Origin: Ancylobacter mangrovi
GTDB taxonomy: Bacteria; Pseudomonadota; Alphaproteobacteria; Rhizobiales; Xanthobacteraceae
Direction of reading: 5' to 3'
Length of the DNA: 64,000 bases
NCBI RefSeq assembly: GCF_024752355.1
Contig: NZ_JANTHZ010000001.1
Location: 1,054,001-1,118,000, forward strand
Of this stretch, positions 34,180 through 42,768 are shown piece after piece; within the stretch, counting starts at the first letter, position 1, and each line of letters begins with the position of its first letter. The notes beneath the pieces are model-generated. The model did no database searches and was not told where the DNA came from. It saw nothing but the letters and a program-made list of their open reading frames with translations. Both the position numbers and the translations under genes were made by a program.

Positions 34180-34947
34180 ATGCCCATATTTCCGGTCGAA
34201 CGGGGCGAGATCTATTACGAGGTCACCGGCAGGGGACATCCGCTGCTGCTGTTCGCGCCCGGCTTCCTCGGCTCGCGCATCGCCGGCTGGCGAGCCGGCG
34301 GAGAGCAGGCGAACGCGCCCTTGCGCAATCCGGTGCCGGCGCTGGCCCGCTCCTTCCGCGTCATCACGCTCGACGTGCGCAATGCCGGCCGCTCCTGGGC
34401 CGAGATCGGCCCAGACTATGACTGGCCGCTCTACACCGCCGATCATGTCGCGCTGCTGGACGAGGTCGGCGCCGAGCGCTGCCACGTGCTGGGAAGCTGC
34501 TTCGGCGCCTCGTTCGCGCTGGCGCTGGCCCATGCGGCGCCCGAGCGCGTCTCCGCTCTCGTGCTGCACAACCCGGTCGGGCTGTCGGGCGACAACCGGG
34601 ATCTGATCGAGGCGGAAATCGCGAATTGGACCGCCTCCCTCGCCGGTCGGCCGGACGTCTCGCCCTCAGCGCTCCGGGCAGTCGGGCCGCGCATGTTCGG
34701 GCGCGACTTCGTGTTCAGCATCACCCGCCATGCCGCCGGGCGCATCACCGCGCCGACCCTCCTGATGCCGGGCGACGACCGCCTGCACCCGCCCCTCGTC
34801 TCGGCCGCGCTGGCGCGGCTGACACGGGCCGAGCTGTTCCCCCGCTGGCAGGACCGGAACGCCGGGACCGACGTCATCGAGCCCGTGTCGGGCTTCCTGC
34901 ACCAGCACACGCCGGGGCGAACCCGGCTGGCCCGCAGCCGCCCCTAG
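34180..34947 (+). CDS. Alpha/beta hydrolase with a cysteine in the nucleophile elbow
   Basis: 255 residues. ATG 34180 has TGGAG at correct spacing; GTG 34174 is two codons earlier. The oxyanion strand LLFAPGFLGSR and the elbow VLGSCFGASFA are clear. The expected GxSxG reads GSCFG, so the nucleophile would be Cys (near residue 107), as in dienelactone hydrolase (GxCxG). The acid and base would be Asp in MPGDDRLHPP and a late His in FLHQHTPG. The role is probably lactone or ester hydrolysis upstream of the aldolase and hydratase genes that follow. A ribosome-binding site plus GTG at 34064 opens a different, short frame upstream. Confidence 0.78.
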   Translation: MPIFPVERGEIYYEVTGRGHPLLLFAPGFLGSRIAGWRAGGEQANAPLRNPVPALARSFRVITLDVRNAGRSWAEIGPDYDWPLYTADHVALLDEVGAERCHVLGSCFGASFALALAHAAPERVSALVLHNPVGLSGDNRDLIEAEIANWTASLAGRPDVSPSALRAVGPRMFGRDFVFSITRHAAGRITAPTLLMPGDDRLHPPLVSAALARLTRAELFPRWQDRNAGTDVIEPVSGFLHQHTPGRTRLARSRP

Positions 34948-35041
34948 GCGATCCGCAGACACGGCGAGACATCCCCCTTTCACGGACCGCCCGTGCGCGG
35001 CCCGCCCCCGTTCCATTCTCCCTTGAAGACAGGACCTATCC

Positions 35042-35785
35042 ATGACCGGACGTGACAGGAGCTGGAGCTCCAATGCGGTGAAGTCGGCCGCGGCCGCGGG
35101 CGCGACCATTCGCGGCGTGCACTTCACCTTCCCCGCGCCAACGGCGATCGAGGTCCTGGCGCCGCTGGAGCTCGACTTCGTCTATCTCGACGGTGAGCAC
35201 GGCTCGTTCGAGACCCGCGACCTCGATGTCTCCTGCCTCGCCGCCGAACGCTACGGCATGGTGCCGATCGCCCGCGTGCCGGACCGCACCTCCGGCACCA
35301 TCATCCGCTTCCTCGACCGCGGCGTGCGCGGGATCGTGCTGCCGCATGTCTGCTCGGTGGACGACGCGAAGGACGCGCTGGACGCCATCTACTACCGGCC
35401 GCTCGGCAACCGCTCCTTCGGCGGCGGCCGGCCGCATTTCCTCTCGATCGAAGACCTGCCGGCGCATCTGGCGATGTGCAACGCGGCGGTCTCGGTCGGC
35501 GTCATGATCGAGACCGCGAGCGGGCTGGAGGCGGCCGCCAACATCGCCCGGCTCGAGGGCGTCGACTATCTCAGCTTCGGCATGAACGACCTCGCGCAGG
35601 ATCTCGGCCATCCGGGCGAGCCGAACCACCCGGAGGTGCAGCGCCGGTTCAAGGCCTGCGCCGAGCGCATCCGCGCCGCCGGCAAGCCGGTGCGCGAGGA
35701 TTTCATGAAGTTCGCCTGGATCAACCAGGTCATCCTCGCCGGCGCGCGCCAGCTCATCGAGACGCCCACCGGACGGGCCTACTGA
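35042..35785 (+). CDS. HpcH/HpaI-type class II pyruvate aldolase (copy 2)
   Basis: 247 residues. Active-site residues are seen in YLDGEHGSFETRD (Glu-His), MIETASGLEAA (metal Glu) and SFGMNDLAQDLG (metal Asp). The gene cleaves or forms 4-hydroxy-2-keto acids. Only distantly similar to the copy at 16483, which has a longer C-terminal part. It is 14 bp upstream of a hydratase-family gene, and 94 bp after the Cys-type hydrolase, so a three-gene unit is likely: hydrolase, aldolase, hydratase, as in meta-cleavage or sugar-acid routes. Confidence 0.87.
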   Translation: MTGRDRSWSSNAVKSAAAAGATIRGVHFTFPAPTAIEVLAPLELDFVYLDGEHGSFETRDLDVSCLAAERYGMVPIARVPDRTSGTIIRFLDRGVRGIVLPHVCSVDDAKDALDAIYYRPLGNRSFGGGRPHFLSIEDLPAHLAMCNAAVSVGVMIETASGLEAAANIARLEGVDYLSFGMNDLAQDLGHPGEPNHPEVQRRFKACAERIRAAGKPVREDFMKFAWINQVILAGARQLIETPTGRAY

Positions 35786-35799
35786 GCGGGAGCCAAAAC

Positions 35800-36555
35800 A
35801 TGAACGAGGCCGGCATCGAACGGGCCGCGCAGCTTCTGAACGCCGCGCGAAGCAGCCTCCGGCTGCTTGCCGCCCTCCCCGAGGAGGCGCGCCCGCAGAG
35901 CTTCGCCGATGCTGCGGCGGTGCAGGACCGCGTGCTCGCGCTCTCGGGCGAGAAGGTCGCCGGCTACAAGCTGGCCGGCACCGACCCCGCGAGCGTCATG
36001 TGGGGCGCGGTTCTCGCCTCGCGTGTCTTCGCCAGCCCGGCGACGATCGAGGCCGACCTGGTGCCGCTGCTCGGCGTCGAACTGGAGATCGCCTTCCGTC
36101 TCGACCGGGAGGTCGCGGCCGACGATCTCGACTGGGACGCCGCGCGCTTCGATTCGATCGTCACGGCGCTGCCGCTCATCGAGATCGTCGACACCCGCTT
36201 TGCCAGCTACAGGAGCACGCCGCTGCTGCACCGCGCCGCCGACTTCATGTCGAACGGCGCGGTCGTCACCGGCCCGGCCCTGGCCGGCTGGCGCTCGGTC
36301 GATCTCGAGCGGCTGCCGGTGCGGCTGTCCTTGAGCGGGCGCGTGGTGGCCGAGGGCATAGGCGGGCATGGCGACGGCGATCCGCGGCGCACCGCGCTCG
36401 CCTTCCTCGCCGCCCCGGCGCGGCGCCGCCGACTGCCGGCAGGAACGTTCCTCACCACCGGCACCTATACCGGCCTGCAGTTCGCCGAGCGCGGCGACCG
36501 GGTGGAGGCCGATGCGGGGCCGTTCGGACGGTTGGAGGTCTCGTTCTCGCGGTGA
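35800..36555 (+). CDS. 2-keto-4-pentenoate hydratase family protein (copy 2)
   Basis: 251 residues, FAH-fold hydratase. GVELEIAFRLD holds the Glu-x-Glu metal site; EKVAGYKLAGTD and LTTGTYTGLQFAERGD are the conserved ends. In MhpD-type enzymes this hydrates 2-keto-4-pentenoates to the 4-hydroxy-2-keto acids used by HpcH-type aldolases, and the gene is directly after such an aldolase. The substrate is unknown. It converges on the tetR gene with a 13-bp gap. Confidence 0.85.
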   Translation: MNEAGIERAAQLLNAARSSLRLLAALPEEARPQSFADAAAVQDRVLALSGEKVAGYKLAGTDPASVMWGAVLASRVFASPATIEADLVPLLGVELEIAFRLDREVAADDLDWDAARFDSIVTALPLIEIVDTRFASYRSTPLLHRAADFMSNGAVVTGPALAGWRSVDLERLPVRLSLSGRVVAEGIGGHGDGDPRRTALAFLAAPARRRRLPAGTFLTTGTYTGLQFAERGDRVEADAGPFGRLEVSFSR

Positions 36556-36568
36556 AGGCGCGGCGCCT

Positions 36569-37417
36569 TCAGGAGCGGTTCGAGGTCTTCGACGCGCGGG
36601 TCGCCGGCTTGGCTGCGCCCTTGCGCGGTGAGACGGCGCCCTTCGCAGCCCCGGCGGTCGCCCTAGACTTGGCACCGGATGTCGCCGCCGCCTTCCCCGC
36701 GCTGCCGGGGCGCGGCTTCGCAGCGTCGAGCGCCTTCAGGCTGGCGGCGGCGCCGTCGAGATAGAAGTCGATCTTGCGGGCGATCAGCGCGTCGAGATCG
36801 CCTTCCACGGTGAGGTCGTGCAGCCAGCGCCGGAAGGCGACGTGGTAGATGCAGGCGTGCAGCGACTGCACCAGCTCCATCTCGTCCTCGCTCGGCGGGC
36901 CCTCGGGCGCCTCGACATATTCCGTGCGCAGCGCCGCGATGATCCTCGTGAAGATCCGGTCGGTCAGGATCGTGTAGTAGCGGGCGTTCAGCGCGCTGTT
37001 GGTCAGGCCGCTGAACAGGAACAGCCGCACGTGGTCATAGGTGAGCACGGTGCGGGTGAACTGCTGGTAGAACTGGGTCAGGCGCTCGCGCACCGGCCGC
37101 GTCTCGTCTTCCAGCAGCGCTTCCAGCGCCGGGCTCCAGTTCTGCGGGAACAGCCGGTCGTAGATGCGCACCAGCAGCGCTTCCTTGGTCGGGAAGTACT
37201 TGTAGAGCAGCGGCTGGGTGATGCCGATCCGGCGCGCCAGCTCGATGGTGCCGGCGCTCAGCCCGAACTCGGCGAAGTAGCGCGTGGCCTGGTCGAGGAT
37301 CAGCTCCTCGCGCTCGGAGGCGAGCATGCGGCGCCGCTGGCGGACCTCCCGCGGTGCCGTCGTGGACGGGGCCGCGGCGGCCGCGGGCTGCTGACGTTGT
37401 CTCGACTTCAGGTCCAC
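36569..37417 (-). CDS. TetR-family regulator with a long basic, alanine-rich C-terminal tail
   Basis: 282 residues against about 200 for most TetR proteins. The HTH is at about residues 35-80 (EELILDQATRYFAEFGLSAGTIELARRIGITQPLLYKYFPTKEALL, with YKYFPTKEAL as recognition signature). After the ligand domain (to about 225) comes a 55-residue Ala/Lys/Arg/Pro/Ser tail resembling a histone-H1-like tail, and the N-terminal 25 residues are also low-complexity. The tail may add nonspecific DNA binding. It is a candidate for the TCTAT-type sites nearby, but no direct evidence links them. Confidence 0.85.
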   Translation of the reverse strand: MDLKSRQRQQPAAAAAPSTTAPREVRQRRRMLASEREELILDQATRYFAEFGLSAGTIELARRIGITQPLLYKYFPTKEALLVRIYDRLFPQNWSPALEALLEDETRPVRERLTQFYQQFTRTVLTYDHVRLFLFSGLTNSALNARYYTILTDRIFTRIIAALRTEYVEAPEGPPSEDEMELVQSLHACIYHVAFRRWLHDLTVEGDLDALIARKIDFYLDGAAASLKALDAAKPRPGSAGKAAATSGAKSRATAGAAKGAVSPRKGAAKPATRASKTSNRS

Positions 37418-37506
37418 GCTCGCAATCTCGCTCCCCGGGGCTGGAAGGGCTGGTCGCTAAGCGCTAGCAGCCCATCATCGGAAAGGGAAGCAGCCTACCG
37501 CCGACC

Positions 37507-38367
37507 TCAGGCGAAGCGGTAGAGCCGGGCCGGATTGTCGACCAGGATGCGCTTGCGCGTGTCGACGTCCGGCACCCATTCCCCGAGCAGGTCGAGCAGC
37601 TCGCCATCGTCGGGCATCCGGCCCTTGATGGCGGTGTGCGGCCAGTCGGTTCCCCACACGCAGCGCTCCGGCACCCGCTCGACGAAGCGGCGCGCGAGCG
37701 GCGTGACGTCGCCATAGGGATAGCCGGTCTGCGAGTTGCGGTAGCCGCACAGCTTCACCCAGTGCCGGCCGGTGTCGAGCAGCCGCAGGATTTGGCCGAG
37801 AATCGGGTCGTCGTCGGGGACGTCGGCCTTCAGCCCGCCCATATGGTCGAACACGACCGACACGGGTAGCGTCTCGATCACCGGCAGCACCTTCGGCCAG
37901 GTGTCGAGCGGCACGTACATCTCGATGTGCCAGCCGACCTCGGCGACCTTGCGCGCGACACCGGGCAGGTTGTCGAGCGAGGGGCCGCCGCCGGCCGTGG
38001 TAATGAAGCGCGTGGCCCGGATGCCGGCATCGTCCAGCGCCCGGAGCTCGGCCGCGTCGACATTCTGGCCCACCATGGCGACGCCGCGCGCCCGCCCGAC
38101 GCCGAGCTCGCCCACCGCGTCCGCGGTGCGCCGGTTGTCGGCGCCGTAGACGCTCGGCTGCACCACCACCATGCGCTCGATGCCGAGCGCGCCGAGCATG
38201 GCGAGATAGGCCTGCGGCGAGGCGTCCGGCGGGGTGAAGCTGCGGTTCTCCACATAGGGGTAGCGCTCGACCGGCCCGAGGATGTGGGAATGGCAGTCGC
38301 AGGCGAGAGGCGGCACCGCGAAGCTGGGCGGGCGCGTGGTCTCGCGGGGTCCTTGGCACGGCTCCAT
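37507..38367 (-). CDS. Amidohydrolase-2 family hydrolase, LigI-like (copy 2)
   Basis: 286 residues. ACDCHSHILGPVERYPY (Asp24, His26, His28), VFDHMGGL and WGTDWPHT are the barrel motifs, closely matching the 32136 gene. RMVVVQPSVYGADNRRTADA corresponds to IVIVQPSAYGTDNRATLDG of that copy. It may open a different lactone or dicarboxylate ring. Divergent from the NIPSNAP gene across operator K. 89 bp separate its end from the tetR start. Confidence 0.85.
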   Translation of the reverse strand: MEPCQGPRETTRPPSFAVPPLACDCHSHILGPVERYPYVENRSFTPPDASPQAYLAMLGALGIERMVVVQPSVYGADNRRTADAVGELGVGRARGVAMVGQNVDAAELRALDDAGIRATRFITTAGGGPSLDNLPGVARKVAEVGWHIEMYVPLDTWPKVLPVIETLPVSVVFDHMGGLKADVPDDDPILGQILRLLDTGRHWVKLCGYRNSQTGYPYGDVTPLARRFVERVPERCVWGTDWPHTAIKGRMPDDGELLDLLGEWVPDVDTRKRILVDNPARLYRFA

Positions 38368-38403
38368 GACTGTTCCTCCCGTTGGCCGAGGCTCTTGTGA
38401 CTT

Positions 38404-38427
38404 CTTATTGAGTGATCTATGAATAAG
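38404..38427. promoter_or_regulatory. TCTAT-type operator, copy K
   Basis: GATCTATGAATAAG (38414-38427) within the larger dyad CTTATT-N12-AATAAG. It lies between the divergent amidohydrolase and NIPSNAP genes and could serve both. A TTGACG on the minus strand is close by. Confidence 0.5.
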
Positions 38428-38496
38428 CTGGCGTCAAGATGCAACGGGCGGCGCGGGAGGAAAACGGCTGACGACAGCCGCCGCGCGGGAGGTCGT

Positions 38497-38817
38497 ATGA
38501 TCGTCGATATGCGTATCTACACGGTGAAGCCGGGAAAGGTGGGAGACTTCGTCGCCTTCTACCGGGAATTCGGCTGGCCCATACAGCAGAAATATTTGGG
38601 CCGTTGCCTGGGATGGTTCACGGGAATCGACGGACAACCGAATCAGGTCGTGCATCTGTGGGGCTATGACAGCTTCGCCGACCGCGAGGCGCGGCGGCGC
38701 GAGATGTTCGCCGACGCGGCCTGGCAGGATTATCTGCGCCGCATGGGCGCCGGCGAATGGCTAGTACACACGGAGAACCGCTTTCTCGCGCCGACCGACT
38801 TCTCGCCGATGCAGTGA
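38497..38817 (+). CDS. NIPSNAP family protein
   Basis: 106 residues, one dimeric alpha/beta-barrel domain: MIVDMRIYTVKPGKVGDFVAFYREFGWPI and the C-terminal WLVHTENRFLAPTDFSP. GGGAGG precedes this ATG at ideal spacing, which decides the start against the in-frame codons to 38419. NIPSNAP proteins accompany many catabolic operons and their catalytic role is mostly unknown. It is the first of four genes on the plus strand (38497-41322). Confidence 0.85.
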   Translation: MIVDMRIYTVKPGKVGDFVAFYREFGWPIQQKYLGRCLGWFTGIDGQPNQVVHLWGYDSFADREARRREMFADAAWQDYLRRMGAGEWLVHTENRFLAPTDFSPMQ

Positions 38818-38839
38818 AGGCTGCGAGGGAACGCCACAG

Positions 38840-39487
38840 ATGAACGCCACGGCACGGCAGACCGGCCTGATGCTCGCCACCATGGAACCCGCCGCCAGCT
38901 TCGAGGAGGAGTTCCAGCAATGGTACGACACCGAACACTTTCCCGAGCGGCGCGACACGCCCGGCTTCCTTACTGCGACCCGCATGGTCTGCCTGTCCGG
39001 CTGGCCGCGCTACATCGCGCTCTACGACCTCGAATCGCTCGAGGTGCTGGACGGGCCGGACTACGCGAAGATCGCCGGCCGCAACTACACCCGCTGGACC
39101 CACCGGATCGTGGGCAAGGTCTGGGGCCAGTACCGCGCCGGCGCCCGCCAGATCTATCCCGGCGGCGCCCTGCTGGGGCAGGCCGGCTCGTTCTCGCGGC
39201 TGGCGCTGTGGCGGTTCTGCCAGGTGCCGGAGGGAATGGCCGAGACCGTCACCGACGGACTGCGCGCCATCTATGAGGGCCAGCCGGAGACGGCGCAGAT
39301 CCGCGTGTTCGAGGCGCACCAGCACGACGGCACCGACGTGATCGCGCTGATCGAGCTCCACGCGCCGTGGGAGCCGCCGCCCGGCGCGGTGGCGGCGCTG
39401 AAGGAGGCGCGGCGCCACCTCGACTGCGTCAACGTCTACATGCCCTATGAGCGGCGCCGGGAAAGCTCCTTTCCCCGGCCGGCCTGA
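38840..39487 (+). CDS. Dimeric alpha/beta-barrel protein, EthD-like, unknown function
   Basis: 215 residues. Two ferredoxin-like halves can be recognised; the first contains FEEEFQQWYDTEHFPERRDTPGFLTATR, which resembles the DUF4286/EthD WYDTEHLPER motif. Such proteins are often degradative accessories. It lies 22 bp after the NIPSNAP gene and before a dehydrogenase, so it is probably part of the same pathway. No catalytic residues can be named beyond the conserved Trp, Tyr and His of that motif. Confidence 0.75.
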   Translation: MNATARQTGLMLATMEPAASFEEEFQQWYDTEHFPERRDTPGFLTATRMVCLSGWPRYIALYDLESLEVLDGPDYAKIAGRNYTRWTHRIVGKVWGQYRAGARQIYPGGALLGQAGSFSRLALWRFCQVPEGMAETVTDGLRAIYEGQPETAQIRVFEAHQHDGTDVIALIELHAPWEPPPGAVAALKEARRHLDCVNVYMPYERRRESSFPRPA

Positions 39488-39565
39488 CAGGCCCGCACCG
39501 CCGGCCCGCGAAATCGCCCGCGCGGGAGCCGGCGGCACGCATGCGCAGATCCAGGAGACCAGACC

Positions 39566-40561
39566 GTGACGAGCCTCTTCCCCGACATCTGCATCCTCGT
39601 GCCGAGCGGCGTCCTGCATTCCCATGCCGTCGAGCGCATCGGCGAGCAGTTCCGGCTGGTGCGGACCGAGCGGCCCGACGCCGCGCTGCTGGCGCCGGAG
39701 GTGGTGCGCAGCATTCGCGGCGTGGCGGCGGCGATGACGCCCCTCGACGCGGCCTTCATCGACTCGCTGCCGAACCTCGAGATCATCTCCTATTTCGGCA
39801 TGGGCTACGAGGCGGTGGACGCCCGGCACGCGGCGGGCCGGGGCATCGTCGTGACCAACACGCCCGAGGTGATGAACGAGGAGGTGGCCGACGTCGCGGT
39901 CGGCCTGCTGCTGAGCTGCGTGCGCGAGTTCGGCCCGGCCGAGGCCTGGCTGCGCTCGGGCCGCTGGGAGCGCGAGGGCAACTATCCGCTGAGCGCGGCG
40001 ACGCTACGCGGGCGCTCGATCGGCATCTTCGGCATGGGACGGATCGGCACCGCCATCGCCCGCCGGCTGGCGGCGTTCGACGTGCCGATCGCCTACCACA
40101 ACCGCTCGCCCAACCCGGCCGTGCCCTACGCCTACCATGCGAGCCTGATGGAGCTGGCGAAGGCGGTCGACACGCTGGTCTGCGTGGCGCCGGGCGGGCC
40201 GGCGACGGAGAAGGCCATCAATGCCGGGGTGCTGGAGGCGCTGGGGCCGGACGGCGTGGTGGTCAATGTCGGGCGCGGCAGCACCATCGACGAGGAGGCG
40301 CTGGCGGCGGCCCTGCACAAGGGGGTCATCCGCGGCGCCGCGCTCGACGTGTTCGCCGACGAGCCGCATGTGCCCAGCGCGCTGCTCGACGCACCGAACA
40401 CCGTGCTGCTGCCGCACATCGCCTCGGCCTCGCAGCGCACGCGCCGCGCCGTCGCCGATCTGTGCGTCGACAACCTCGTCTCCTGGTTCGGCCGCGGCGT
40501 GCCGCTGACCCCGGTGCCGGAGGCCGCGCATCTGCCGGCGCGCGGCGACCGGGCGGGTTGA
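39566..40561 (+). CDS. D-2-hydroxyacid dehydrogenase (NAD), copy 4
   Basis: 331 residues from a GTG start. GIFGMGRIGTAIARRL is the coenzyme motif; NVGRGSTIDEE, DVFADEPHV and LLPHIASAS the catalytic segments. The GMGRIG form and AYHNRSP after the second strand (arginine for a phosphate) suggest GhrB-like glyoxylate/hydroxypyruvate reductase with NADPH preference. It lies between the EthD-like gene and an SDR in the same operon. Confidence 0.88.
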   Translation: MTSLFPDICILVPSGVLHSHAVERIGEQFRLVRTERPDAALLAPEVVRSIRGVAAAMTPLDAAFIDSLPNLEIISYFGMGYEAVDARHAAGRGIVVTNTPEVMNEEVADVAVGLLLSCVREFGPAEAWLRSGRWEREGNYPLSAATLRGRSIGIFGMGRIGTAIARRLAAFDVPIAYHNRSPNPAVPYAYHASLMELAKAVDTLVCVAPGGPATEKAINAGVLEALGPDGVVVNVGRGSTIDEEALAAALHKGVIRGAALDVFADEPHVPSALLDAPNTVLLPHIASASQRTRRAVADLCVDNLVSWFGRGVPLTPVPEAAHLPARGDRAG

Positions 40562-40584
40562 ACGGGGCGAGGGAGCGGAACGCG

Positions 40585-41322
40585 ATGACCGGGCGCTTGG
40601 AAGGAAAGGTCGCGGTGGTGACCGCGGCGGGCCAGGGCATCGGCCGCGCCACCGCGCTGGCCTTCGCCCGAGAAGGCGCGCACGTGCTGGCGAGCGATCT
40701 CGACGCCGGAAAGCTCGCCGGCCTCGACGGGCCCTCGATCGCCACCGCACAGCTCGACGTCACCGACGCCGCGGCGATCACCGCCTATGCGCAGGCGGCC
40801 GGGCCCGCCGACATCCTGTTCAACTGCGCCGGCATCGTGCATGCCGGCAGCCTGCTCGACGCCAGCGACAACGATTTCGACCGCGCGGTCGACATCAATG
40901 TGCGCTCCCAGTTCCGCATGATCCGCGCCTTCCTGCCGGGCATGATCGCCCGCGGCGGCGGGTCGATCATCAACATGTCGTCGGTGTCGGGCGTGCCCGC
41001 CGGGGTGCCGAACCGCTTCGTCTACGCGACCACCAAGGCGGCGGTGATCGGCCTCACCCGCTCGGTCGCCATCGACTATGTGAAGGCAGGGATACGCTGC
41101 AACGCCATCGCGCCCGGCACGGTGCAGTCGCCCTCGCTGGAGGAGCGGATCCGCGCGCAGGGCGACTACGAGCAGGCGCGCGCCGCCTTCGTCGCCCGCC
41201 AGCCCATGGGCCGGCTCGGCACGCCCGAGGAGATCGCCGAGCTCGCGGTCTATCTCGGCAGCGACCTGTCGGCCTACACGACCGGGCATGTCCACGTGAT
41301 CGACGGCGGGCTGAGCCTCTAG
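40585..41322 (+). CDS. SDR, 2-keto-3-deoxy-L-fuconate dehydrogenase type
   Basis: 245 residues. VVTAAGQGIGRATALAFAREGA, LFNCAGIVHAGSLLD, INMSSVSGVPAGVPNRFVYATTKAAVIGL and RCNAIAPGTVQSPSLEERI follow closely the DHRS6-like group containing bacterial 2-keto-3-deoxy-L-fuconate dehydrogenase. Tyr/Lys are in VYATTK. It would oxidise a 2-keto-3-deoxy acid to a 2,4-diketo acid, the substrate class of the hydrolase at 15554. GGGAGCGG precedes the ATG. It is the last gene of the 38497-41322 operon. Confidence 0.85.
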   Translation: MTGRLEGKVAVVTAAGQGIGRATALAFAREGAHVLASDLDAGKLAGLDGPSIATAQLDVTDAAAITAYAQAAGPADILFNCAGIVHAGSLLDASDNDFDRAVDINVRSQFRMIRAFLPGMIARGGGSIINMSSVSGVPAGVPNRFVYATTKAAVIGLTRSVAIDYVKAGIRCNAIAPGTVQSPSLEERIRAQGDYEQARAAFVARQPMGRLGTPEEIAELAVYLGSDLSAYTTGHVHVIDGGLSL

Positions 41323-41647
41323 CCGCCTCACGACGCTTGCATTTTCACCAGCGACGGGGGCCTCGCCGAGCCCTTGCTCCTGGGATTCAGAATCCCCGCG
41401 AGCCGGCACGGCCGGCCTCCGGCTGCGCAAGCCTGCCACCCTTTCCCTAGCTGAGCGGCTTCGCGCTGACCATGCGGAAAGCGGTGGTCAAGATCCCTTT
41501 CATGATATAATAATACAAATAGCGGCCTACCCCAACGTTCCCTCGCCGGAACGACGCTCACGCCATGTCGAACGCCGGTGGACATCGCACGCTGCCGCAG
41601 AGCAACGGCGCTGCCCGCCCGGGCCGCAGGGAGGAAAGGAAACCCAG
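41323..41647. other. 325-bp intergenic region upstream of the TRAP operon
   Basis: Contains GGGATTC-A-GAATCCC (41382-41396), a 7-1-7 palindrome, and AT-rich operator copy L with a TATAAT at 41506-41511. No clear -35 is seen. GGGAGGAAAGGAAA precedes dctP. Confidence 0.6.
41505..41522. promoter_or_regulatory. AT-rich 18-bp operator, copy L
   Basis: ATATAATAATACAAATAG, 13 of 18 matches to the reference copies D and F. It includes a TATAAT -10, so the TRAP transporter is probably under the same regulator as the sugar-acid block 20-30 kb away. Confidence 0.55.
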
Positions 41648-42676
41648 ATGAAGAAGCTGCATGCGCTCATGCTCGGCGTCGGCGCCGCCCTGGTCGCCGC
41701 CCCTGCGCTCGCCCAGGAGCCGATCACGCTCAAGATCTCCTACCAGTTCCCCGAGCATCACTTCGTGACGCTCGGCTGTATCAACCCCTTCATCGAGGGG
41801 GTCGAGAAGCGCGTGCCCGGCAAGGTGACGTTCCAGCGCTTCCCCGCCGAGCAGCTCGCCAAGGCCTTCAACCAGCTCGATTCGGTGCGCAACCGGATCG
41901 CCGACATCTCGATCCACAATGCCGGCTATACGCCGCAGCTCACCCCGCTCACCACCTTCCTCGAGCTGCCGGGGATGTATTCCTTCGACGACACGATGAA
42001 GGCCCAGCGCGCCTTCGAGAAGCTCGCCAAGGACGACCTCGCCAAGACCGAATATGCCAAGATCGGCGTCGTGCCGGTCTGGGTTTTCGTCACTTCGCCC
42101 TACCAGTTCCAGATGGTGACCAAGGAGCCGACCACCAGCATCGACCAGCTGCGCGGCAAGAAGCTGCGCGTGCCGGGCGCCGGCGCCGAGATGGCGCTGA
42201 GCGCGATCGACGCGGTGGGCGTGCGCGTGCCCGCCTCCGACCTCTATCTCGCGCTTCAGCGCGGCACCGTCGACGGCTCGATCATCTCGACCCAGGCGCT
42301 GCCAGCCTACAAGCTCGACGAGGTGCTCGGCTCGATGTCGACCAATGCGAGCTGGGGCGGCTCGCCCTTCATCGCCCCCATGCGCAAGGACCGCTGGGAC
42401 GCCCTGCCCGACGATGTCCGCCAGGCGATTTCCGAGGCCGGCCACGAGGCGGGCGAGAAGTGCGTCGAGACCTATATGCGGCTCGAAATCGAGGAGCACG
42501 AGCGGCTGCGCAAGCTCGGCAAGACCGTGTTCGCGTTGCCCGAACCCGCGCTCAAGCAGCTCGACACGGCGCTGCAGCCGGTGGTCGACAACTGGCTGGC
42601 GCAGATGGACCAGCGCTCGCTCGACGGCAAGGCGGTGATCGCCAAGTTCAAGAGCAACCTCGCGGCGGAAGACTGA
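41648..42676 (+). CDS. dctP: TRAP transporter solute-binding protein DctP
   Basis: 342 residues. The Sec signal peptide is MKKLHALMLGVGAALVAAPALAQ (cleavage after ALA), and the mature protein starts EPITLKISYQFP. LRGKKLRVPGAGAE carries the Arg that binds the ligand carboxylate in DctP proteins, and LQRGTVDGSIIS is a family motif. It captures a carboxylate, probably a sugar acid, in the periplasm. The operator upstream matches those of the sugar-acid genes, supporting that ligand type. A long GC-rich hairpin lies between it and dctQ. Confidence 0.92.
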   Translation: MKKLHALMLGVGAALVAAPALAQEPITLKISYQFPEHHFVTLGCINPFIEGVEKRVPGKVTFQRFPAEQLAKAFNQLDSVRNRIADISIHNAGYTPQLTPLTTFLELPGMYSFDDTMKAQRAFEKLAKDDLAKTEYAKIGVVPVWVFVTSPYQFQMVTKEPTTSIDQLRGKKLRVPGAGAEMALSAIDAVGVRVPASDLYLALQRGTVDGSIISTQALPAYKLDEVLGSMSTNASWGGSPFIAPMRKDRWDALPDDVRQAISEAGHEAGEKCVETYMRLEIEEHERLRKLGKTVFALPEPALKQLDTALQPVVDNWLAQMDQRSLDGKAVIAKFKSNLAAED

Positions 42677-42768
42677 ACCCTTCGCGCGACGGCGGGTGCC
42701 CCGCGGCGGGCGCCCGCCGATGGCGAGGCCGGGGCACGCCCCTCCCCGAACATTCCGGAACACGAGCG

